Source: Litorimonas sp963922935 (lineage in GTDB: Bacteria > Pseudomonadota > Alphaproteobacteria > Caulobacterales > Maricaulaceae). Taken from it: DNA of 9,121 bases. Shown here piece by piece: positions 1-6,323 of the stretch. Both the position numbers and the translations under genes were made by a program. Where the stretch lies: NCBI GenBank assembly GCA_963922935.1, contig CAWUKE010000084.1, positions 1 through 9,121 on the forward strand, written 5' to 3'. The stretch's first letter is position 1, and each line of letters starts with the position of its first letter. The notes beneath the pieces are model-generated. The model saw nothing but the letters and a program-made list of their open reading frames with translations. It was not told the origin of the DNA and ran no database searches.

Positions 1-500
1 ACGCTCCCTCCAATGAGAAAACGATACAAGTCTCTATCCGCCCCGATCCAATCTGACAGCATCAGCCCAACAGGGCTAACCGTGGCCATCAAAACAACAC
101 CAAGCCAGACAGCCCAATGAGCCCAGCTCCGCGACGCCAGCGCAAAAGGCAGGCCTAGAACCGCCCAGTTCAGCGCTAAGTCTTGCAGCCCGCCTGGGGC
201 TTGAAAGATTTGTCCGGCCGCGGCTAACCAGACGCCGATCAATATTTGCGCGGCAATCCCGAAGCTGACAGCAACATGACCATCTAGCTTTCGCCAAAGC
301 CAGAACGCCGCCGCCCCGATTAGTAAGACGCCCAGACCGCCAAGCTTCGCCCCCGTGCTTAGGTAAACCCAATTATGGGCGACGAAGGTAATGATTGCGC
401 CCAAGAGAATTGCGACTGCGAAGGCGAAAAGTGTCAGTAACCCCCGCTCTCGCCAAAGCGCTGCAACCTCCTGACTAACAGCCCTGTTGATCGATCCCAT
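1..500 (-). CDS. DUF2157-family integral membrane protein (partial, 3' end outside window)
   Basis: The minus-strand frame is open from the ATG at 500 to the left edge, giving 166 visible residues. It begins MGSINRAVSQEVAALW and then becomes strongly hydrophobic, with likely membrane spans near residues 21-41, 51-69, 76-96, 109-124 and 127-147. The motifs FVAHNW (39-44) after the first span and GQIFQ (96-100) after the third resemble the conserved FxAxNW and GQIxQ motifs of the DUF2157 family, whose function is unknown. An in-frame ATG at 518 would add six residues; neither start has a good Shine-Dalgarno. I prefer 500 because a TTGACT box at 540-535 (minus) leaves little room for a leader before 518. 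The gene diverges from the S26-type protease at 567. Family assignment is by motif recognition only, and the C-terminal part is not visible. Confidence 0.68.
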   Translation of the reverse strand, partial: MGSINRAVSQEVAALWRERGLLTLFAFAVAILLGAIITFVAHNWVYLSTGAKLGGLGVLLIGAAAFWLWRKLDGHVAVSFGIAAQILIGVWLAAAGQIFQAPGGLQDLALNWAVLGLPFALASRSWAHWAVWLGVVLMATVSPVGLMLSDWIGADRDLYRFLIGGS

Positions 501-566
501 GATGCAAAGGTGGCCCATACCGCGATAAGAGTCGAGTCAACTGCATGGCTTGTGTAAACAAAGACT
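501..566. promoter_or_regulatory. Divergent intergenic region with tandem GANTC sites
   Basis: This 66-bp gap lies between two divergent start codons, so it should hold both promoters. Two directly adjacent GAGTC (GANTC) sites lie at 529-533 and 534-538; in many alphaproteobacteria this is the CcrM methylation sequence. A TTGACT (-35-like) on the minus strand at 540-535 overlaps the second site, but no convincing -10 box follows at standard spacing. For the plus strand, TGTAAA at 553-558 is a weak -10 candidate with no recognisable -35. The promoter call is an inference from gene orientation. Confidence 0.3.
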
Positions 567-878
567 ATGTTTCGTCTTTACCGAGTCAGGGGCGCGTCAA
601 TGGAGCCGACTTTGTCAGGTGGCGATATTTTAGTGCTGCGCCGACGAAAGGCGTACCCAGGCAATATCGTTGTTCTGCGTCATCCCCGATTAGGCCGCAT
701 GGTAAAACGGGTCAATGACACGGGCGGACTGGCCGGGGACAATGTCCAAGCGTCAACGGATAGCGAACGCTTGGGACAATTGGCGGATAGCGACCTGATT
801 GGCGTCGCTATCCTGGCAATTACGCCGTCTGGGCTTCGCCGCCTGTCTGCTCGATCCGCGCCCCGCGCTGGAGCTTAA
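567..878 (+). CDS. Compact S26-family (signal peptidase-like) serine protease
   Basis: The product is a 103-residue protein with the signal-peptidase Ser/Lys signature. SMEPTL at 11-16 supplies the putative nucleophile Ser11. VKRV at 46-49 supplies the general base Lys47. GDN (58-60) followed by STDS (63-66) matches the conserved GDNxxxSxDSR region, and the chain ends shortly after. LepB enzymes are usually over 200 residues with N-terminal membrane anchors; this one has no anchor and no cap domain. It most resembles the small S26 proteases annotated as nickel-superoxide-dismutase maturation proteases, but no sodN lies in the window, so the substrate is unknown. The ATG at 567 is the first start after an in-frame stop at 555-557; its Shine-Dalgarno is poor. 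The last 59 bases overlap the secF 3' end on the other strand, so the basic tail (about residues 86-103) is coded antisense to secF. Confidence 0.78.
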   Translation: MFRLYRVRGASMEPTLSGGDILVLRRRKAYPGNIVVLRHPRLGRMVKRVNDTGGLAGDNVQASTDSERLGQLADSDLIGVAILAITPSGLRRLSARSAPRAGA

Positions 879-1848
879 GCACTAGCAAGAGCGGGCTTGC
901 CACGAAGATCGAAGAATAAGTCCCAACAATCACACCCCAGATCATCGCAAAGGCAAAACCTTCCAGACCCGGACCGCCCAGCACGTAAAGCGCCGTCAAC
1001 GCCAACAGGGTCGTGACGGACGTCATAATCGTACGGGAGAGCGTATCATTGATTGAGATATTGATGACCTCGGCCATCGGCATCTTCTTATATTTGCGGA
1101 GGTTCTCGCGAATACGGTCATAGACGATCACCGTATCGTTCAGTGAGTAACCCACGATGGTCAGGATCGCAGCGACGATGGCGAGGTTAAATTCAATCTG
1201 GAACAACTCAAAGACGCCCAATGTGAGGATCACGTCGTGTAGAAGAGCAACCACGGCCCCTACACCGAACTGCCACTCAAAGCGGAACCAGATGTAAGCC
1301 AAGACAAGGCCGAGCGCGAGAACAACGGCGAGCAGGCCCTTGCGGCGAAGTTCGCCAGAGACTTTACCGGAGACGGTTTCCGTTGAGTCGACCCGAATAT
1401 CGTCGCCATATTGCGCTGTTAGGAATTCCATAAGCGCCTGTTGGGCGATCTGCTGCGGATCGTCCTGTTGTTCACGGGCTGCCGCTGCTGCACTTGCCTC
1501 TATCTCTTCAGACGCGGCATCGTCTTCTTCGACCTGAAGCGGCAAGCTGATCCGGACGTAGGGATAGGTGACTTCAGAACCGACAGGTTGAAAGATATTT
1601 TGGACCCCTGATCCATCAAACTCGTTCTGCACGAGATCTTGAATATCTGCGGGCGGTTCGCCGCCAAAATCGACTGTGGTGACGACGCCCCCCGTAAAAT
1701 CCAAACCGTAGTTCAGACCCTTGGTGAAGAAGAAAAACATCGAAAACAGCACGCCAATGATCGACAGGATCGCAGCAATAGTGCGACCTTTGATGAACGG
1801 CACGCGCGGCTCGATCGGAAGGAGCTTGACGAGAGAAATATCACGCAT
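820..1848 (-). CDS. secF: Protein translocase subunit SecF
   Basis: SecF is a 342-residue inner-membrane RND-type protein that works with SecD and YajC to pull exported proteins across the membrane using proton-motive force. Visible features are an N-terminal span (about 22-41), GLDFTGG at 48-54 in the periplasmic P1 region, and VSGEL (163-167) just before the membrane core. The core has HDVILTLGVF (204-213) and GYSLNDTVIVYDRIRE (233-248). Asp238 sits where the family's proton-pathway aspartate is expected. Five C-terminal spans cover about 172-325. An Ala/Glu/Asp/Gln-rich stretch at about 107-138 looks like an insertion in P1. AGGAG at 1860-1856, seven bases before the ATG, overlaps the secD stop codon, indicating coupled translation. 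The gene is last in the operon, and its 3' end overlaps the convergent S26 protease gene. Confidence 0.97.
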   Translation of the reverse strand: MRDISLVKLLPIEPRVPFIKGRTIAAILSIIGVLFSMFFFFTKGLNYGLDFTGGVVTTVDFGGEPPADIQDLVQNEFDGSGVQNIFQPVGSEVTYPYVRISLPLQVEEDDAASEEIEASAAAAAREQQDDPQQIAQQALMEFLTAQYGDDIRVDSTETVSGKVSGELRRKGLLAVVLALGLVLAYIWFRFEWQFGVGAVVALLHDVILTLGVFELFQIEFNLAIVAAILTIVGYSLNDTVIVYDRIRENLRKYKKMPMAEVINISINDTLSRTIMTSVTTLLALTALYVLGGPGLEGFAFAMIWGVIVGTYSSIFVASPLLLVLKLQRGARIEQTGGEAQTA

Positions 1849-1858
1849 GGATCAGCTC

Positions 1859-3502
1859 CTAAATCGGTAGGGTCTTGGGCCGCGTACCGCGCAGCCAGGT
1901 GGCCGTCAGCAAGCGAGCAAAGACAACGGCGGTAAAGACAGATGTCACAATCCCAATCGCAAGGGTCACAGCGAACCCGCGCACCGGACCTGAGCCCACA
2001 AAGTAAAGCGTAATCGCTGCGATCATCGTCGTAATGTTTGCGTCTAAGATTGGCGCAAGCGATCGACGATAGCCCGTTTCAATGGCATTGACGGGCGGGC
2101 GCCCATTATAGGTTTCTTCTCGAATTCGCTCAAAGATCAGCACATTGGCGTCCACCGCCATACCAATTGTCAGGATAATACCGGCAATCCCCGGAAGGGT
2201 TAGCGTCGCCCCTAATATGGTCAACGCCGCCGCAATCAATGCGATGTTCGTCGCCAGCGCTAAAATCGCAATGGTCCCGAAGCGCACGCCGTAGGAAACA
2301 AACATAAAAATCGCTACGCCGATCAGGCCGATAACGGAGGCCACTTGTCCGGCGCGGATAGAGGCTTCACCCAATTCCGCTGACACTGTCCGCTCTTCAA
2401 CAATCAGCAGCTTGGCTGGCAACGCCCCTGCATTGAGAAAGCGTGAAAGTTCAGCAGATGATTCTGCTGTGAAAGAGCCCTCAATAAAACCGCGGCCGCC
2501 CGTAATAGCTGAGCGGATATTTGGCGCGGTTACAATCTGATTATCGAGAACCACCGCAAAGCGACGACCGCGGTTCTTCGCCGTCATCTCACCAAAATAG
2601 CCCGCACAACGGAAATTGAAGCTAAAGTTCACAATAGGGTCGCCACGTTCCGGGTGCACTCCGGGGGACGCATTTTCCAGACATTCGCCCGTAATGCGCG
2701 TGCGCTCTTCCACAATAAGGCCACCGCCGCCCTGCCCCGCTTCGTAAGGGTAGTAGGTGGTCCCAATCGTTGGCGTGCGAGAGCGTCCTGTTTCAGGATC
2801 GAAGCTTTGCATCGCTTGGCTCAAGATCAACTCATTTTCGCTGTCTTGATGGACGAGATTGAAGGTCAGGTTCGCCGTCTTGTTGATAGCCGATTTGATC
2901 TCATCAATATTTTTCGCGCCTGGTACTTGCAGTAGGATGCGGTCATCGCCTTCGCGGACCAGTGTCATCTCTGTTGTGCCCGAGGGGTCGATCCTGTCCC
3001 GAAGAACTTCTATGGACTGATCAATCGTGCGTTTGCGGATAAATTCGATCTGTTCATCTGTGACCGTCACGCGGAAACCCCGGTCACCAACGGCTTCGAC
3101 CTCGGTTGTGCGACCACTGCCAGGACGGGTCGGGTCAACAGGCGCGCTCATGCCTTGTAGGACTTCTAAAGCTTTTTGAAGATCGGCTGGATCCCGCAGC
3201 TGCCCTAAAACGACTCCATCGCGGATTTGCACCGTCTGCGGACGGATCGTATTGTCCCTCAGCGCTTCAAGAATGCCAATCCTTTCGTTAGCCAGCGCTT
3301 GCGAAAGCACAGACGACAGATCGACTTCGAGCAACATATGCGCCCCGCCCTGAAGGTCGAGGCCCAAATTGATCGTATCCTGCGCGAAAGTCGGCATTTT
3401 TGCCCGCGTCTCGGCATTCATAGCGTTCGGAGCCGCCATAAAGAGGCCTAAGCCCACAAGGGCGAGAATGAAAAACGTCTTCCAGCGCGAAAATAAGAGC
3501 AT
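1859..3502 (-). CDS. secD: Protein translocase subunit SecD
   Basis: SecD is a 547-residue partner of SecF in the SecDF-YajC complex, which drives late steps of Sec-dependent export. An N-terminal membrane span (about 7-24) precedes the signature NLGLDLQGG at 45-53. The periplasmic P1 domain includes LRDRIDPSGTTE (167-178). Six spans occupy about residues 385-540, including the TM4 motif GMAVDANVLIFERI (447-460) with the conserved Asp451. The size is somewhat below the roughly 615 residues of the E. coli protein. The start ATG shares its first base with the yajC stop (TAATG). No strong Shine-Dalgarno is visible, so initiation probably depends on ribosomes finishing yajC. The stop TAG is part of the secF ribosome binding site. 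Confidence 0.98.
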   Translation of the reverse strand: MLLFSRWKTFFILALVGLGLFMAAPNAMNAETRAKMPTFAQDTINLGLDLQGGAHMLLEVDLSSVLSQALANERIGILEALRDNTIRPQTVQIRDGVVLGQLRDPADLQKALEVLQGMSAPVDPTRPGSGRTTEVEAVGDRGFRVTVTDEQIEFIRKRTIDQSIEVLRDRIDPSGTTEMTLVREGDDRILLQVPGAKNIDEIKSAINKTANLTFNLVHQDSENELILSQAMQSFDPETGRSRTPTIGTTYYPYEAGQGGGGLIVEERTRITGECLENASPGVHPERGDPIVNFSFNFRCAGYFGEMTAKNRGRRFAVVLDNQIVTAPNIRSAITGGRGFIEGSFTAESSAELSRFLNAGALPAKLLIVEERTVSAELGEASIRAGQVASVIGLIGVAIFMFVSYGVRFGTIAILALATNIALIAAALTILGATLTLPGIAGIILTIGMAVDANVLIFERIREETYNGRPPVNAIETGYRRSLAPILDANITTMIAAITLYFVGSGPVRGFAVTLAIGIVTSVFTAVVFARLLTATWLRGTRPKTLPI

Positions 3503-3819
3503 TAGTCGTTCGCCGGCTTACGATCGCGTTTCATGGACACCATAGACCGCAGAACTTTCATGTCCGTGCCGCCAAATGTAACTGTCAGTTCGTCTTCACC
3601 GACCTTTTTGACTTTCCCGACAAGACCGCCGCTTGTGACGATTTCATCGCCACGCTGAATAGCCTCAATCATGGCGCGGTGTTCTTTGACGCGCTTAGAC
3701 TGTGGGCGAATGATCAGGAAATAGAAGATCAGGCCGATCAGAGCCATCATCATAAGCGTACTGACCAGTTCTCCACCAGGAGGGGGCGGAGCCGCTTGAT
3801 AGATAGTTTGAAAATTCAT
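3502..3819 (-). CDS. yajC: Preprotein translocase accessory protein YajC
   Basis: YajC is a 105-residue single-span inner-membrane protein that associates with SecDF and the SecYEG translocon. A short Pro-rich N-terminus (PPPPGG, 11-16) leads into one span at about 18-37. The family motif FYFLIIRPQSKR follows at 32-43. The cytoplasmic part carries the conserved IQRGDEIVTSGGLVGKV (54-70) and a beta-rich end. Length and motif order are normal for the family. The first gene of the operon, it starts at 3819 with GGGGA eight bases upstream and ends in a one-base overlap with secD. A likely promoter lies 35-62 bases upstream. Confidence 0.97.
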   Translation of the reverse strand: MNFQTIYQAAPPPPGGELVSTLMMMALIGLIFYFLIIRPQSKRVKEHRAMIEAIQRGDEIVTSGGLVGKVKKVGEDELTVTFGGTDMKVLRSMVSMKRDRKPAND

Positions 3820-3853
3820 GCGACGATCCCCGAAGCCAAAACAACTTTTGAGC

Positions 3854-3881
3854 TATATAAGGGGGCGATTTCGCACCGCAA
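3854..3881 (-). promoter_or_regulatory. Candidate promoter of the yajC-secD-secF operon
   Basis: On the minus strand TTGCGG (3881-3876) and TATATA (3859-3854) are separated by 16 bases. The -10 box matches TATAAT at four positions, and the -35 keeps the TTG start favoured in alphaproteobacteria. Predicted transcription start is about 30 bases before the yajC ATG. It sits in the 87-bp gap after the alpha/beta hydrolase stop. Read-through from the upstream pair is also possible, because I see no hairpin-plus-T-tract terminator in the gap. Confidence 0.42.
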
Positions 3882-3906
3882 GCAAAGGCCTCAGATTTAA
3901 GACGAT

Positions 3907-4779
3907 CTATGTAAGCCAGCTGGCGATTTGTTTTAGGGTCGGATGGCGGTCGGGGACGGGATAAAACATCCAGTAATGCCCATAATCTGGCTCTTTGACG
4001 TAATGCCCCAACGCCTTTGCCGCCCCCGCGCGCTGCGCAAAGCGGTCAATCGCGGCAAACAAGACATCTTGCTCGCCTGTCACGATGTGCATCTTGGGCA
4101 TATCCGTGAAATCCATCAACTCTGGGCTAATCAACGGGTCATCGCGTTTCAAACCCGTATCACCGAGATAGGCGCCCACCGCCGGTTCAAGGCCGAACGG
4201 CGTGATCAGGGCTTCATAGTCATCCTCTTTCGTCGGCGGCGTTTCGAAAGGTGTTAGATCGACCCATGGGGACCAAAGGATGATTGTTTCAGGGTTAGGT
4301 TCGCCCCGTTCCCGGCGCGTCTGCAGGATCGCCAAGGTCAAATTGCCCCCCGCGCTACAGCCGCCAAGGTTCACGTTCTCAAGACCGTAGCACTCCACCA
4401 CACTCGCAAAGTGGCGATCCGCCCAGCCTATAATCTGCGGAGCCCGCGCTTCTGGCGGTAGCGGATAATCCGGCATTATGACCGTCATCTGTGCGTGATC
4501 ACAGACTTCTTGCAGAGCCATATAATGAATGGATTGCAGGCCGTAGACATAGCCGCCGCCATGTTGATGTACATAGACGGACGGTGTCTCTCCGCCTGCT
4601 GGATGACACATCCAAACGGCCCGTCCTTCAAACTCGGCCCGTACCCAACGACGGGTCTGTTTACCCATCGGCCTCATATTTCGCTGTTCGCCCTTCACGG
4701 CGTCTTTCAGCATCTTATTGCGATAGCGCGTTGCCCGAAGGAGTGCTTGTATCGCTCTGTAACGTAACGAAGTTCCCAT
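3907..4779 (-). CDS. Alpha/beta hydrolase, hormone-sensitive-lipase (HSL) type esterase
   Basis: This 290-residue protein has the HSL/type IV esterase layout. HGGGY at 73-77 forms the oxyanion hole, and DYPLPPEA (104-111) corresponds to the family's DYRLAPEH block. The nucleophile elbow is GCSAGG (140-145, Ser142); Cys replaces the more usual Asp before the serine. The triad is completed by Asp238 (TGEQDVLF) and His268 (DYGHYW). There is no signal peptide, so it is likely cytoplasmic. It should hydrolyse carboxylic esters, possibly lactones; the substrate cannot be read from the sequence. Its ATG overlaps the stop of the flavin monooxygenase gene by one base (TGATG) and has little Shine-Dalgarno of its own, so the two are translationally coupled. 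This suggests it cleaves the ester that the monooxygenase makes. Confidence 0.88.
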   Translation of the reverse strand: MGTSLRYRAIQALLRATRYRNKMLKDAVKGEQRNMRPMGKQTRRWVRAEFEGRAVWMCHPAGGETPSVYVHQHGGGYVYGLQSIHYMALQEVCDHAQMTVIMPDYPLPPEARAPQIIGWADRHFASVVECYGLENVNLGGCSAGGNLTLAILQTRRERGEPNPETIILWSPWVDLTPFETPPTKEDDYEALITPFGLEPAVGAYLGDTGLKRDDPLISPELMDFTDMPKMHIVTGEQDVLFAAIDRFAQRAGAAKALGHYVKEPDYGHYWMFYPVPDRHPTLKQIASWLT

Positions 4780-6221
4780 CAGGCAAACTCAAAATGATCG
4801 AAAATTGGCTGCGTCAGTCGACGCTTAAACTCACGTGAGGATCCAGGCCAATTATTTGTCACTTTCTCGCCATCCTTATACCATGACGCCTCAACTTTAT
4901 CCCAGGCCGTATCCCGAAGGCGTCTCTGGATTTCCACATTATAGGCCGCTTCCGCATCGGCATTGACACTGACACGCCCTCCATCGGCTCGCGAAAGCAA
5001 TTTGAGTATCATCTCAAACTGTTGCTCGAGTTTGTAAACAATCGACGTGTGGCCCGTATTTGTATTCGGACCATAAAGTATGAACAAGTTCGGGAAACCC
5101 GCTGTCATAACACCGAGATAAGCTTCGGCGCCGTCGGCCCAACGCTCACGCAAGGTCAGAGTGTTCTCTCCGGTCACGGCGATTTCTTTTAAGAACGGAT
5201 TGGTGATAAATCCTGTCGCCAGCGCTACGATGTCATGCTGCCGTTCAACATTACCCGCTACAGTTCCCGTCTCCGTAAAGCGCTCTATCGGATCAAAAAC
5301 AACGTCAACATTATCCCGCGCGAGGGTCTCAATATAGTGATCAGACAGCAGAATTCGGCGCGCGCCGAGAGGGTAATCTGGCGTCAATCTCTCACGCATC
5401 TCTGGATCATCCGGGAAAGCGGCCTTTAGCTTCTTTTCGTGTTGCGTGCGCAGAACCCAACGTTGCAGCGGCTTGCCTTGGATGGCGGGCCAAAGGCCAT
5501 ATTCCCCCTGCGACCAGAGCGACGCGCGATAGAGTTTTGCAAGCGCTGGCACACGCCGACCCAGCCATTTCTCAAAAGCTGAATAAGGACGATCGCCTTT
5601 GTCGATGATCCAATTAGGGCTGCGGTGATAAACGGTTAGACGGCGGGCAACTTTCGCGACTTCAGGGATCAGTTGGATCGCACTGGCAGCGTTTCCGATG
5701 CACGCCACATCCTTATCGGTTAGATCAACAGAATGATCCCACCGCGCCGTGTGAAAAGCGGGCCTCTCAAAATTCTGCAGCCCTTCAATCTCAGGAATAC
5801 GCGGATGATGAAGCTGCCCAATAGCGGACACAAGATAGCGACAAATGATCGGCGCTTGTTTATCAAACGTGACGGTCCAGTTTTTGCCGTCCCAATCTGC
5901 CGCCACAACTTTCATGCCGGTCCGGATGTGAGTCCGTAGGTCACGTTTATCCGCAAAGTCATTGATATATCTCAATATTTGCTTTTGCTTTGCCCATTTA
6001 AAGTCCCATGTCGGGTTAGGCTCAAAGCTATAAGAATAGAGCGCACTCGGTACGTCGCACTCCGCGCCAGGATAGGTGTTTTCCCGCCATGTTCCACCGA
6101 TCGTTTCGGCTTTTTCGACCAAGATGAAATCGTCACGCCCCGCCTCGCGGAGCTTGGCAGCTAGCCCCAGTCCTGCAAAGCCAGTCCCAATGATAAGCGT
6201 GTCGACCCACTCTAGGCTCAT
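4779..6221 (-). CDS. Flavin-containing monooxygenase, Baeyer-Villiger type
   Basis: The 480-residue product is a class B flavoprotein monooxygenase. The FAD Rossmann motif GTGFAG is at 12-17. GGTWRENTYPGAECDVPS (42-59) is the characteristic segment with the conserved Asp56. The fingerprint region FxxxxxHxxxW is at 151-161, the NADPH-binding region IGNAASAIQ at 175-183, GPNTNTGH at 384-391 and NNWPG at 456-460. Enzymes of this type use NADPH and O2 to insert oxygen next to a ketone carbonyl, or oxidise N or S. Two signature glycines are replaced: Arg153 in the fingerprint and Ala178 in the second GxG. The start at 6221 has a very strong GGGGAGGAG site (6233-6225). Coupling to a downstream esterase gene supports a Baeyer-Villiger role, but an N/S-oxygenase cannot be excluded. 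Confidence 0.9.
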   Translation of the reverse strand: MSLEWVDTLIIGTGFAGLGLAAKLREAGRDDFILVEKAETIGGTWRENTYPGAECDVPSALYSYSFEPNPTWDFKWAKQKQILRYINDFADKRDLRTHIRTGMKVVAADWDGKNWTVTFDKQAPIICRYLVSAIGQLHHPRIPEIEGLQNFERPAFHTARWDHSVDLTDKDVACIGNAASAIQLIPEVAKVARRLTVYHRSPNWIIDKGDRPYSAFEKWLGRRVPALAKLYRASLWSQGEYGLWPAIQGKPLQRWVLRTQHEKKLKAAFPDDPEMRERLTPDYPLGARRILLSDHYIETLARDNVDVVFDPIERFTETGTVAGNVERQHDIVALATGFITNPFLKEIAVTGENTLTLRERWADGAEAYLGVMTAGFPNLFILYGPNTNTGHTSIVYKLEQQFEMILKLLSRADGGRVSVNADAEAAYNVEIQRRLRDTAWDKVEASWYKDGEKVTNNWPGSSREFKRRLTQPIFDHFEFA

Positions 6222-6224
6222 GCA

Positions 6225-6233
6225 CTCCTCCCC
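6225..6233 (-). promoter_or_regulatory. Strong ribosome binding site of the flavin monooxygenase
   Basis: GGGGAGGAG on the minus strand ends three bases before the ATG at 6221, with the GGAGG core five bases away. It is the strongest Shine-Dalgarno seen in the window apart from that of the cell wall hydrolase. It fixes the monooxygenase start. Confidence 0.85.
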
Positions 6234-6262
6234 AGGCGACCTTTACGTCGCTTAAGGGTACA

Positions 6263-6291
6263 GCGCTAGGCAGCCGGAATATGGCTGTCAA
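6263..6291 (-). promoter_or_regulatory. Candidate promoter of the monooxygenase-esterase pair
   Basis: A perfect TTGACA (-35) lies at 6291-6286 on the minus strand. At 17-base spacing the hexamer is TAGCGC (6268-6263), which keeps only the first two bases of TATAAT. It lies in the 102-bp gap between the cell wall hydrolase stop and the monooxygenase start. The -35 is convincing and the -10 is not, so this may be a weak or activator-dependent promoter. Confidence 0.35.
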
Positions 6292-6323
6292 TTCACCCGC
6301 GCAAACAACGCGAGCGTGATGGC

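Noticed and set aside
76..372. 98-codon minus-strand frame in the DUF2157 region
   Set aside because: It overlaps the membrane-protein frame; its translation is Arg/Cys-rich with no recognisable features.
3865..3874. GCGATTTCGC small palindrome in the yajC promoter spacer
   Set aside because: Four-base arms with a two-base loop are too short to mean anything without conservation.
6292..6323. Possible terminator after the cell wall hydrolase
   Set aside because: Only four-base CGCG arms are found and no T-tract follows, so it is not supportable.
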